Part shown: positions 1-7,151 of the stretch, piece by piece
Layout of the letters: each line of letters starts with the position of its first letter
How positions within the stretch are numbered: position 1 is the first letter of the stretch
The notes under the pieces: generated by a model
Databases searched by the model: none
What the model saw: only the letters and a program-made list of their open reading frames with translations
Told to the model about the DNA's origin: nothing
Program-made: the position numbers and the translations under genes
Source: CAYLJJ01 sp964384025
GTDB taxonomy: Bacteria > Myxococcota_A > Bradymonadia > UBA7976 > UBA1532
DNA length: 12,033 nucleotides
Assembly (NCBI GenBank): GCA_964384025.1
Contig: CAYLJJ010000141.1
Span: 1 to 12,033 of the forward strand
Direction: 5' to 3'

Positions 1-99
1 CAGCGATGGGTCCCGGCTCCTCCTCATCTCGAGCAGCGATGGGTCCCGGCTCCTCCTCATCTCGAGCAGCGATGGGTCCCGGCTCCTCTTTGTCAAAGG
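1..99 (-). repeat. 33-bp in-frame tandem repeat inside the lipoprotein gene
   Basis: Bases 1-33 and 34-66 are identical. Copy 67-99 matches over its first 21 bases and then diverges. A fourth, degenerate copy begins at 100. The period of 33 keeps the reading frame and encodes the 11-residue unit EPGPIAARDEE. The exact identity of the outer copies, against the diverged ones nearer the gene start, suggests recent expansion by slippage or recombination toward the C-terminus. The array continues outside the window, so copy number is unknown. Confidence 0.95.
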
Positions 100-556
100 C
101 GGCGATAGGTCCTGGTTCACTGCGATAGGTCAGTTCTGATTCTAAGATGTTCTGACCAAGCAGCCCTTGCATCTGGATGGAGTAGCCATTCTCTCCGGGT
201 CGGATCCGCAGCAAAACCTCATAGAGCCCCGCCTCGCTCAGTTGAAGACCCCTCTCTCTAGTTTCGGTAAAGGCCCCACTCTCATCATAGAGAAAGTTGA
301 GGCCCAGAGCAGAGCCGCTGGAGCCGTTGAGATCCTTGGGGAGCAGGAAGAGTTCAGCTTCGAAGCTGAGCTGATCGATCTCTAGATCCTCCATCACCAT
401 CCCCAAACCCACAGGTTCTAGCCTGGGTTGGAGACTCAGGCTCTCTGTTTGAGTCAGGATGGGAGTGGGGAGGATTCCAGGCTCAGCCTGAACTTCAGGC
501 TCACTGCCCTCTTCACAGGCGAGGAGTAGGAGAGATAGGAGGAAGATAAACCTCAT
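1..556 (-). CDS. Repeat-bearing lipoprotein (partial, C-terminus outside window)
   Basis: This reading frame opens at ATG (556-554) and stays open to the window edge, so only the first 185 codons are seen. The N-terminus MRFIFLLSLLLLAC is a lipoprotein signal peptide with an L-L-A-C lipobox; Cys14 should be lipidated. A Pro/Glu-rich stretch follows, then about 90 residues of mixed beta-like sequence (roughly 45-145) with no family I recognise. From about residue 147 the chain becomes a tandem 11-residue repeat, unit EPGPIAARDEE, of which about four copies are visible and which continues past base 1. Pro-Gly-Pro with acidic residues suggests an extended, flexible stalk rather than a folded domain. 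The start codon overlaps the stop of the upstream sigma-54 regulator gene (ATGA, 556-553), so translation is probably coupled and the gene is the third of an operon. Function is unknown; the lipoprotein call is firm, the surface or periplasmic role is inferred. Confidence 0.85.
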   Translation of the reverse strand, partial: MRFIFLLSLLLLACEEGSEPEVQAEPGILPTPILTQTESLSLQPRLEPVGLGMVMEDLEIDQLSFEAELFLLPKDLNGSSGSALGLNFLYDESGAFTETRERGLQLSEAGLYEVLLRIRPGENGYSIQMQGLLGQNILESELTYRSEPGPIAAFDKEEPGPIAARDEEEPGPIAARDEEEPGPIA

Positions 557-3500
557 GAGCTGAACTCCTCTTTGATCTGTTTGAGGCTAGGCGTCTTCTG
601 GATTATCTGTGAAAGTCGCGGTCTTTTCATCCCCAGGCGCCGCGCGGCGCTGGTGATATTGCCTTGATGCTCTCGAAGCGCTCGAGTTATCGCCTCAAGT
701 TCAATACGCTTTTTAAGATCCGCTAGGCTGCCAACCTCCTCAAGAGCCTGCTCTAACCAGGGCATCTTTTTTTGAGGAGCGGGGGCTCTCTTTGGGACCG
801 TATCTTGGGCTTGGGGAGCCCGGTTGTAGCTCCTGATCTGCGTCAAGCTGATCTTGTCAGGGGGAGGAAAGAGATCTCCCAATACGCTCAGATCTCGATA
901 TTCAATCTCTTCACTTTCAGCAAAGATGCTGAGGTTTGAGACCACATTCTCCAACTCACGAATATTCCCCGGCCAGGGGTAGAGAAGCATACTCGCCAGA
1001 GCAGAGTCTGCAAAGCGTAGCGAACGTGTTGTACTCCGGACAAGAAAATGCTCCGCCAGACGCGGGATATCTTCCTGTCGTGCGCGCAGAGGTGGCAGTT
1101 CGATGAGCACCCCCCGCAATCGGTAGTAGAGATCTTTACGAAACTCACCCTCCCGCACCATCTCCTCTAGATTGCGGTGAGTGGCGTAGATCAGCCGCAC
1201 ATCTACGCGTAAACTCTCCTCTCCTCCCACCCGCTCAAAGATCCCCTCCTGGAGGACCCGCAGCAGAGCCACCTGGGTGCTGGGAGAGATATCGCCGATC
1301 TCATCAAGGAAGAGGGTCCCCCCATGGGCCAACTCAAAGCGCCCCCGCTTGCGAGCCTGAGCCCCTGTAAAGGCACCCTGCTCATGGCCGAAGAGTTCGC
1401 TGAGGAGGAGATTCTCTACAAAGGCGGCACAGTTGACGCAGATAAAAGGAGCTTTACTGCGAGGAGAATGAGCGTGCAGGGCTGCGGCCACCAGCTCTTT
1501 ACCTGTCCCGCTCTCTCCCTGGATAAGGACCGCGCTCTCTGTCGCCGCGACACGATCTAGAGCACGAAAGAGAGGGAACATCTCAGGGGATTCTCCAATG
1601 ATGGCGGGGTAGCGACGACGCCACCGAGAAGCTTGAGGATCAGGGGCCTGCTCAGGAGAGGTTGCGCTCCAGGGATGAAGCCCTGCGCGGACGCGCTGAA
1701 GCGCGCGGCACAGCTCAGCCCGAGGGGGTAGAGCCAAGAAGCGCTCTTTTAGCTCTTTGGGGAGTGAGGCGGCTAAGCGCATCAGAGCGCCCTCAGCCAC
1801 ACTAAGCTGCTCAGTGGCGCGCTCCTGCTCTCCCTGAGACCAAGCCAGCTTGGCGCGAATGGCGGAGGCTCTCCAGGCGCTCTCTAGATCTCCTTGGCTG
1901 CTCAGTTGGACCTCCTTGAGCAGCTCATCGGCGCTTTGATGCTCCCCGCGCTTGATCAGAAAGCGTGCCTTTAACAGCCCCATCCGATTCTGCTCTCCCG
2001 CCCCGCAGCTCTGCGCTGCTGCCTGAAGATAGGGTTCAGCCTCCTCTAGATCTCGCTCCAGGATCAGCTCCGCCAAGGAGAGCTGTAGGGGGCTGAGGCG
2101 TTGGTTGCTGCTTTCCCCTGCTTGGATTTTTGAGAGCGCCTCTGTGTAGTAGCGCTCCGCCTCTCGATAGCGACGCTCCGCCCGCGCCAGATCTCCAGAG
2201 AGCATCATTCTCTGGCTGTCCAGCAGGCTATGTCCAGGGCTGAGGGCCTCGCTGATCTCGATCAAACGACGAGCGCGAGGCTGATCACCCAGGCGAAGGT
2301 GCAGATCGGCTAGGTTGAGGACCGCCGCAGCCAGAGCTTCACTCTGCCCCAAGCGTCGTAGAGCGGTCGTTGCGCGGTGGTGATGTAGGAGCGCACGGCC
2401 AAAGTCCTGACGACGGTCATAGAGCACCGCGAGGTTAGCTTCAGCGATCGCTTGGGTGCGGGGAGGACCCAGACCCCGCGCGCGTTCAAAGAGAGGCAGT
2501 GCGGTCTCTGGATCCTCTCTTTGAAGATGAACGATGCCCAAGTTGATCAACGCTCGCGCCTGATCTTCTTCATCGCTGGCCTCTCGCCAGTTCTCTTCAA
2601 AGAGCGTCATCGCCTCAGTCAGGTGGGCGCGATAGAGCAAGCCCTTGCCCAGAGCGTTACGGGCCTCCTGAAGCGCTCGCTGAGGAGCCTTTGGCGAGAG
2701 AGCTTCAAGCTGCGCTCTACAAGCCTTCAGATCCCCCAAGCGAAAAGCCGCCTCAGCGGCCACACCCTGAAGCGCTGCCTTCAAAGGGTCCTGAGCTGCT
2801 GAGAGTCCCTCTATCGCCTCCACGTTGGCCTCCTCAGCGCTCCCAGTCTCCAGGAACAGACGCGCCAGGAGCAAACGTTCTTCAGGGCCGGGGGGGCGCA
2901 GCTCCAACAGCTTTCGCATCCAGGGGAGGGCAGCCTTGGGCGAGCCAGCGGCGGTGTAAAGCTGTACAAGGCGATAGAGCAGCTCAGGGTTGGAGATCCC
3001 CTGTTTGGCTAAAGCGCTCAAGAGCCGCGCAGCACGACGGAGGGCCAGAACTGACTCCAGATGATCTGCAGCCTCTAGAGCATAGGGCAGGGCCGCCTCC
3101 GGTTGTCCCGCCGCCATATAATGTTGTGCGATGCTCTGGCTCATCCCCAGAGCATCGCGCCGGGCCAACTGGGCGGCGATCTGAGCGTGCAGATCACAGC
3201 GCTCAGCAGAACTCAGCGCCGCCAAAGAAAGCTGCCGAGCGATCTCATCCTTGAAGAGAAAGCGTACCTGCCCTTGCTCTATCGCGCGGGTCAAGATCCC
3301 CCTCTGCACCAACTTCCCGAGATCTGGACGAGATCCCAAAATCTGCTGAAGCCCCTGAAGAGAGGCTGGACGACCATAGACAGCCAGCAGCTTAAGGAGC
3401 TGCCGCTGCTCCTCGTTGAGATCCCTTAACCTCCAACGCCAGAGGCTCTCAGGGTCTGGGGGTAAGCTCTCCAAGAACTGCTGGAGGACAGCGGGCCGTC

Positions 3501-4209
3501 CCCAGGTGGCCTTGTGGATGCGAGCGCGTACCTGAGGGGTGTTGAGTACCGCCGCCATCTCCAACTCTGAGAGCCCCTTGAGCTGGATCAAGCTGATGGC
3601 GGTGGAGTGTTGAGCGCTCTCTAAGAGCTCCTGAGTGATGGGCTCGTCTTGCATAGAGCAGAGCAGGAGGCCGCGGAAGCGCTCAGGAGCTGCTGGTGCC
3701 CAGTCCAGGGCGGGATCTTGGAAGAGATCTGCCAAAAGCTCCCTGAGCAGCTCAAGAAAGCTGGGCTCAGCGAGCTGAAGATCGTGGAAGAAGATCAGCA
3801 CGCAGAGGGCTTGTCCCAGTTCCAGCAGGGCAGCTCTTAGAAACTCTCGGAGGTGGCGCACATCTGAGCCCTGTTGCGCTCCTCGTGGAAAGAGCCCTGC
3901 CGCATAATCCAGGAGCTGAAGCAGCTGAGGAGAGGGAATCCCCCGCTCGGCTAGATGTCGCGCTGCTTGGCCCAGTAGTTCTAGGAGAGGTCCATGAGGG
4001 CGGGGATCATCTCGTAGGCAACGCCCCTCTAGGACGAGAGGATCACCATTTAATCCAGTACGGAACTCAGCTAAGAGACGGGTACGACCAACTCCAGGGG
4101 GGCCGACGATGAGGGCCGCGCGCCCTTGCCCCTTTCGCGCTCTTTGGAAAAGCTCATGGAGTTGTTTGAGTTCTGCGACGCGGCCAAAGAAGCTCAGGGG
4201 GTTCTTCAA
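553..4209 (-). CDS. STAND-type ATPase / TPR / sigma-54 activator fusion regulator
   Basis: A 1218-residue transcriptional activator. Residues 8-240 form an AAA/STAND-like ATPase: G-R-V-A-E-L near the start, a P-loop at 36-43 reading GPPGVGRT (Arg42 where Lys is usual), and a Walker B-like FFHDLQ around 140-145 (His where the first Asp is usual). Residues about 255-345 look like the winged-helix segment of MalT/STAND proteins. Residues 350-840 are helical TPR-type repeats, a likely ligand- or partner-binding surface. Residues 868-1060 are a complete sigma-54 AAA+ domain: GESGTGKE at 898-905, the sigma-54-contacting GAFTGA at 945-950, Walker B LFLDEIG at 966-972, and GNIRELE at 1081-1087. A Fis-type helix-turn-helix lies at about 1165-1205. 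It should therefore open sigma-54 promoters on a signal sensed by the N-terminal half. The start is TTG at 4209; no in-frame ATG lies nearby and the frame is closed by a TGA just upstream. It lies 4 bp after the FHA/HlyD gene and overlaps the lipoprotein gene. The target promoters are unknown. Confidence 0.93.
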   Translation of the reverse strand: MKNPLSFFGRVAELKQLHELFQRARKGQGRAALIVGPPGVGRTRLLAEFRTGLNGDPLVLEGRCLRDDPRPHGPLLELLGQAARHLAERGIPSPQLLQLLDYAAGLFPRGAQQGSDVRHLREFLRAALLELGQALCVLIFFHDLQLAEPSFLELLRELLADLFQDPALDWAPAAPERFRGLLLCSMQDEPITQELLESAQHSTAISLIQLKGLSELEMAAVLNTPQVRARIHKATWGRPAVLQQFLESLPPDPESLWRWRLRDLNEEQRQLLKLLAVYGRPASLQGLQQILGSRPDLGKLVQRGILTRAIEQGQVRFLFKDEIARQLSLAALSSAERCDLHAQIAAQLARRDALGMSQSIAQHYMAAGQPEAALPYALEAADHLESVLALRRAARLLSALAKQGISNPELLYRLVQLYTAAGSPKAALPWMRKLLELRPPGPEERLLLARLFLETGSAEEANVEAIEGLSAAQDPLKAALQGVAAEAAFRLGDLKACRAQLEALSPKAPQRALQEARNALGKGLLYRAHLTEAMTLFEENWREASDEEDQARALINLGIVHLQREDPETALPLFERARGLGPPRTQAIAEANLAVLYDRRQDFGRALLHHHRATTALRRLGQSEALAAAVLNLADLHLRLGDQPRARRLIEISEALSPGHSLLDSQRMMLSGDLARAERRYREAERYYTEALSKIQAGESSNQRLSPLQLSLAELILERDLEEAEPYLQAAAQSCGAGEQNRMGLLKARFLIKRGEHQSADELLKEVQLSSQGDLESAWRASAIRAKLAWSQGEQERATEQLSVAEGALMRLAASLPKELKERFLALPPRAELCRALQRVRAGLHPWSATSPEQAPDPQASRWRRRYPAIIGESPEMFPLFRALDRVAATESAVLIQGESGTGKELVAAALHAHSPRSKAPFICVNCAAFVENLLLSELFGHEQGAFTGAQARKRGRFELAHGGTLFLDEIGDISPSTQVALLRVLQEGIFERVGGEESLRVDVRLIYATHRNLEEMVREGEFRKDLYYRLRGVLIELPPLRARQEDIPRLAEHFLVRSTTRSLRFADSALASMLLYPWPGNIRELENVVSNLSIFAESEEIEYRDLSVLGDLFPPPDKISLTQIRSYNRAPQAQDTVPKRAPAPQKKMPWLEQALEEVGSLADLKKRIELEAITRALREHQGNITSAARRLGMKRPRLSQIIQKTPSLKQIKEEFSS

Positions 4210-4213
4210 ATTA

Positions 4214-5914
4214 TCAAATTTTCTGCCAAAGCCAGCTCAGCAGGCTGATCTCAGGGCGAAGGATCTCCACTCGCACCTGTTGGCCCACACGCAGACGCCC
4301 CGCTGAGTTCTCAACGGTGATCTGAAGAGGAAAGCTGCCATCCTCCAAGGGCAGATCGCCAGGGCGCCCCAAATCAAGAGGCAGCCTGTCTGGCAAGCCC
4401 TTAGGGAGAAGCCAAGCTTGGGGTTTGGATTCCAGTAAGCCCAGAAACTCTTGAGGGAGGGAGAGAGAGAGTTTTAGACGCTCTCGTTGGAAAACATGAA
4501 AGAGCAGCTCCCCTTGATGGACACGATCTTCAGGTTGCCAAAGATGATCAGCGAGTTGGCCGCTGAGAGGAGCTTTAAGGCTCAGGTACAGCTGCTTTTT
4601 GAGTTGAACCTGCGCTTTAATCAAGGCTTTGAGCTGAGGGCTCTCTTCAGCCTGCTCCAGAAAATTGAGCCGTTGCTCAGCTATCCGTTTAAGCTCTTGG
4701 CTGGCTTGGGTATTGAGCAAGAGCCCCAACTCCTGCCCCTCCTTGACCTTTGCTCCCCCTTGAACTGAGAGGCTCTGGAGCCGCCCCTCTTGAGGAGCGA
4801 GGAGGCTCTGTTCTAGGCTGGGCGCTAAGCTCCCCTTCAGCTCAAGAGTGCGCGAAATCGGGATCATCAAGAGGAGCAAGGGCAGACAGAACAGCAAGAG
4901 AAGGAGGATCCCGATCGCAGACCAGGGGAGCATTCGAAGGCGTTCGGAGGGCAAACCCACGCGGGAGCGCCATCGGCTCTCTGGAGTGCTCAGCTCAGCG
5001 GTCTCTATGATCGAAACATCTGAGAATTTCTGAGATTCTGGGGGCTGTGTTGGAGAGATAAAGCCCAGAGGCTGATCCATCAAGGTCTCTCCCCCAACAT
5101 CCTCTTCAGGATCTGGAGGCGATCTTCGATGATTAGGGGCTATTTCCTCCTCCTGGGGTGGGACCTGGAGGGGGGGACCGGTCAGCAGGAGGGTACCATC
5201 AGCCTGGGGCTCTAGGTCCTCAAGTTCGATCCGCTTAAGCACCCGGAGACTGATCTCGTGCTCTCCCAACTCCAGCAGATCGCCCACTTGAGCCGCAGCG
5301 ATACCGGTCAGCTGCTGTCCATTGAGCAGGGTTGAACATGAGCGTTCCAGGTTAACAACAAAAAGGAGCTTAGGAGCGTAGGCATCGATGCGTACATGCT
5401 GAGCGCCGATCTCAGGGCCGTTCAAGTTGATGCCACAGTTTAAGCGCCCAATGGTAGTTGAAGAGCTGGAGGTTGCGACGCTCCGTCCTGCGTTGGGACC
5501 TCGTTCGAAATCCAAGGCGAGCTGATAAGCTGCCTCTGGGTAACTGTAGAGGAAGCGGATATCGGTCGCGCCCAGGGAGAGCACATCGCCATGTTGAAGA
5601 GGTTCTCCTCTGCTTCGCTCTCGGTTGATCAAGCAGCCGTTGGTGCTCTTTAGATCTCGGAGAAAGAGTTCCCCATCATCCATGCAGATATAGGCATGCT
5701 GGCTGCTGACAGAGCCATCGCTGAGGGTGATGTTACAGCCCACCCCTCTCCCGATGGTAAAGTAGCGACCCTCCTCAAAGCTCTGAGGGATGAGGGCATA
5801 CCAGTCGATGCGACCTGATGGGTCATAGACATAGAGGTTCGCCCGGTAAGCTGCACCTGGAAATTTGGGAAGGCAGAGAGTGTTCACTGCCTCTGGGAGC
5901 TTAAAATCCGACAC
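4214..5914 (-). CDS. FHA-FHA-transmembrane-HlyD-like barrel-sandwich fusion protein
   Basis: A membrane protein with four parts (numbering from the upstream TTG at 5926). Residues 55-127 are an FHA domain with the phosphothreonine-binding signature: IGR 58-60, SSQH 74-77, STNG 94-97. Residues 136-232 resemble a second FHA domain (IGR 159-161, QH 176-177, LNG 201-203), but the serine three before the His is Gly174 and the STNG position reads RSCS, so it probably does not bind phosphopeptide. A Pro/acidic linker spans 235-330. One hydrophobic helix lies at 333-355. Residues 371-478 show two lipoyl-like halves of an HlyD/membrane-fusion-protein barrel-sandwich, joined by a short helical segment (405-445) and followed by a beta-barrel-like tail. 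Topology would place the FHA domains in the cytoplasm and the HlyD part in the periplasm. No ABC transporter or TolC-like gene is adjacent. I chose GTG at 5914 because GGAGG lies 5 nt upstream; TTG at 5926 is an alternative. Confidence 0.85.
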   Translation of the reverse strand: MSDFKLPEAVNTLCLPKFPGAAYRANLYVYDPSGRIDWYALIPQSFEEGRYFTIGRGVGCNITLSDGSVSSQHAYICMDDGELFLRDLKSTNGCLINRERSRGEPLQHGDVLSLGATDIRFLYSYPEAAYQLALDFERGPNAGRSVATSSSSTTIGRLNCGINLNGPEIGAQHVRIDAYAPKLLFVVNLERSCSTLLNGQQLTGIAAAQVGDLLELGEHEISLRVLKRIELEDLEPQADGTLLLTGPPLQVPPQEEEIAPNHRRSPPDPEEDVGGETLMDQPLGFISPTQPPESQKFSDVSIIETAELSTPESRWRSRVGLPSERLRMLPWSAIGILLLLLFCLPLLLLMIPISRTLELKGSLAPSLEQSLLAPQEGRLQSLSVQGGAKVKEGQELGLLLNTQASQELKRIAEQRLNFLEQAEESPQLKALIKAQVQLKKQLYLSLKAPLSGQLADHLWQPEDRVHQGELLFHVFQRERLKLSLSLPQEFLGLLESKPQAWLLPKGLPDRLPLDLGRPGDLPLEDGSFPLQITVENSAGRLRVGQQVRVEILRPEISLLSWLWQKI

Positions 5915-5919
5915 CACAG

Positions 5920-5924
5920 CCTCC
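5920..5924 (-). promoter_or_regulatory. Shine-Dalgarno GGAGG fixing the start of the FHA/HlyD gene
   Basis: On the minus strand GGAGG is followed by 5 nt and then GTG at 5914-5912. The more upstream TTG (5926-5924) actually overlaps this motif and has no comparable ribosome-binding site of its own, so the GTG is the better supported start. A second GTG at 5917 is only 2 nt away and badly spaced. Confidence 0.6.
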
Positions 5925-6159
5925 AACAGGAGCGGAGCCCAGCTTATCAGGAGAAGCTCAGATGATTAAGCCTCGCGGCGAGAGCTTGTTCTGAAAACCC
6001 ACTTTCAAACCCCAGAGACAAAGCGGTAAAAATCTAAGCGCGCTCCTGCGTGGTGAGATCTGGGGGAAAGGCAGCTTTGAGGAGGTGACCACAGCGAACA
6101 AGGATCTGGTGGGTACAAAGCTCCCTGTGTTTGTGATGAGCAATTTTTTGAATTGGTGC

Positions 6160-6174
6160 TTGGAGAAGATCCAA
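6160..6174. repeat. Small inverted repeats between two minus-strand genes
   Basis: TTGGA-GAAGA-TCCAA (6160-6174) is a perfect 5-bp inverted repeat just downstream of the stop codon of the 6186-6803 gene. A second perfect one, CAATT-TTTTG-AATTG, lies at 6141-6155. Together they occupy the expected place for transcript ends or for an operator of the downstream operon. Neither has a convincing U-tract on the minus strand, so I do not call a Rho-independent terminator. The rest of the 259-bp spacer 5927-6185 holds no supported gene or clear promoter. Confidence 0.35.
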
Positions 6175-6185
6175 TGGTTTCCTTA

Positions 6186-6803
6186 TTAATCCTTGAGTGG
6201 GAAGTGGTAGCCAATGTGTAGCGTGATGAGGAGATCCCAGGGGTTGGTGGTTACGCGATCTGAGCCTACGGAGAATGATTGTTCAGCTAAGATGTTTCGC
6301 CAAGCGGCTGCCCAAGGCGTCACATAGAGCCCCTCCCAGAGCACGAACTTCCACCCAGCTCGAGGTCCGATAAACAGGGCGTGTAGATCCTCGCTCTCAT
6401 GAGTCTTTCGGTGACGAAAATGAAGGGCTTGATGGTGGGCATCAAGTCCAACAAAGGGACCATCAGAGGTCTCGCCTACATAATCGATCTTAAAGCCCTG
6501 AATGTCCGTCACCAAGTCGAAGCGGGTGGTGTTGTAGAAGCGCTCTTCGTAGCTTTGCGGGAAATCCACCTGAACGATCGTCAGATCAAGGCGCAATCCC
6601 CAGTTCTCGTAGCCAGGATGAACCGAATATCCCCGATTGATAAAGGCGAGCGGATCAGCCTCAAGGTAGGTGAGCGCTTCAGCGCTGTACGCAACACCAG
6701 ATGTCACCATGATGATCACCAGAGCAGAGAGCATCTGTATCACCAGAGAGGCCCGATAAAGTGATGGAGGTTGGGCTTGTGGGAGAAAATCACGCATCAT
6801 CAT
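6186..6803 (-). CDS. Exported beta-rich protein, probably outer membrane; family not recognised
   Basis: This 205-residue protein has a long N-region and a hydrophobic core (about residues 18-38) ending VTSGVAYSAEA, a plausible Sec signal with cleavage near residue 40-43. The mature part alternates hydrophobic and polar residues with many aromatics (for example the strands around 68-80, 92-108, 150-163 and 188-201) and ends in an aromatic strand, LHIGYHFPLKD. This is the general look of a small outer-membrane beta-barrel. The segment GPRAGWKFVLWEGLYVTPW at 147-165 has a turn-and-strand character common in such barrels. It is also rich in histidine (123, 124, 128, 131, 135, 141). The start ATG at 6803 (first of three Met codons) has GAGGAG 5 nt upstream (6809-6814). 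It is probably its own transcription unit: 369 bp separate it from the divergent gene and about 270 bp from the next gene on its strand. Function unknown. Confidence 0.75.
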   Translation of the reverse strand: MMMRDFLPQAQPPSLYRASLVIQMLSALVIIMVTSGVAYSAEALTYLEADPLAFINRGYSVHPGYENWGLRLDLTIVQVDFPQSYEERFYNTTRFDLVTDIQGFKIDYVGETSDGPFVGLDAHHQALHFRHRKTHESEDLHALFIGPRAGWKFVLWEGLYVTPWAAAWRNILAEQSFSVGSDRVTTNPWDLLITLHIGYHFPLKD

Positions 6804-6832
6804 CGGGGCTCCTCGCTTCCGGCGTTCTAAAC

Positions 6833-6897
6833 GTCACCACCATGTGACATTACGTGCAAAATAAGCTTAGATCCATAAAAATGTCACTCCTGAGTGA
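6833..6897. promoter_or_regulatory. Paired palindromes, candidate operator for the 6186-6803 gene
   Basis: GTCAC-CACCAT-GTGAC (6833-6848) and TCACTC-CT-GAGTGA (6884-6897) are perfect inverted repeats about 50 bp apart (centre to centre), and share the GTCAC/TCAC core. They lie 30-95 bp upstream of the start codon at 6803, where a dimeric regulator would bind. Arm length and spacer resemble CRP/FNR-type sites in size, but the sequence is not their TGTGA-N6-TCACA consensus. No regulator can be named. Confidence 0.4.
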
Positions 6898-7085
6898 TAA
6901 ATATTTACCCTTGGGCTCATCTGCTGTTCTCTTCCCTCCATGAGCAAGGCTTCACAGACGCCGAAGCAGAACAGGGATCTGAAGGTCCCTGGCCGGGCGT
7001 AACCCCCGAGAATAATTCAACCACCAAATCCGGCGGACTCTACAGAGGAGAAAGTATATGTAACAATCACTGCTGCAAACAGATG

Positions 7086-7091
7086 TATACT
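7086..7091 (+). promoter_or_regulatory. Possible -10 box TATACT upstream of the 7173 gene
   Basis: TATACT matches the sigma-70 -10 consensus at five of six positions and lies about 80 nt before the ATG at 7173. No good -35 hexamer stands 16-18 bp upstream, so the call is weak. If used, it would give a leader of about 75 nt containing the hairpin at 7134-7151. Confidence 0.25.
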
Positions 7092-7133
7092 CGGAGCCCA
7101 CATCGTCTGCTCTACCGGAAAAATTTCCAAGGC

Positions 7134-7151
7134 TCATCTCCGACGAGATGA
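7134..7151 (+). promoter_or_regulatory. Leader hairpin upstream of the 7173 gene
   Basis: TCATCTC-CGAC-GAGATGA is a perfect 7-bp stem with a 4-nt loop, ending 9 nt before the ribosome-binding site GAGAGG (7161-7166; 6 nt from ATG). Its position suits control of mRNA stability or translation. It has no U-tract and is not a standard terminator. Confidence 0.4.

Noticed and set aside
1..99. CRISPR-like array
   Set aside because: The copies are directly contiguous with no unique spacers and translate in-frame, so it is a coding tandem repeat.
167..385. 72-codon plus-strand frame
   Set aside because: It is antisense to the lipoprotein gene, whose signal peptide, lipobox and in-frame repeat are far stronger coding evidence.
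2691..3254. 187-codon plus-strand frame
   Set aside because: It lies antisense within the TPR part of the sigma-54 regulator, has low-complexity Pro/Arg/Ser composition, and no domain pattern. It is a shadow of the real gene.
6141..6155. Rho-independent terminator after the outer-membrane gene
   Set aside because: The stems are only 5 bp, AT-rich in one case, and lack a following U-tract in the minus-strand transcript.
5958..6214. Two overlapping minus-strand frames in the spacer between the FHA/HlyD gene and the outer-membrane gene
   Set aside because: Both lack a ribosome-binding site, signal or motif, and the protein composition looks like translated non-coding DNA.
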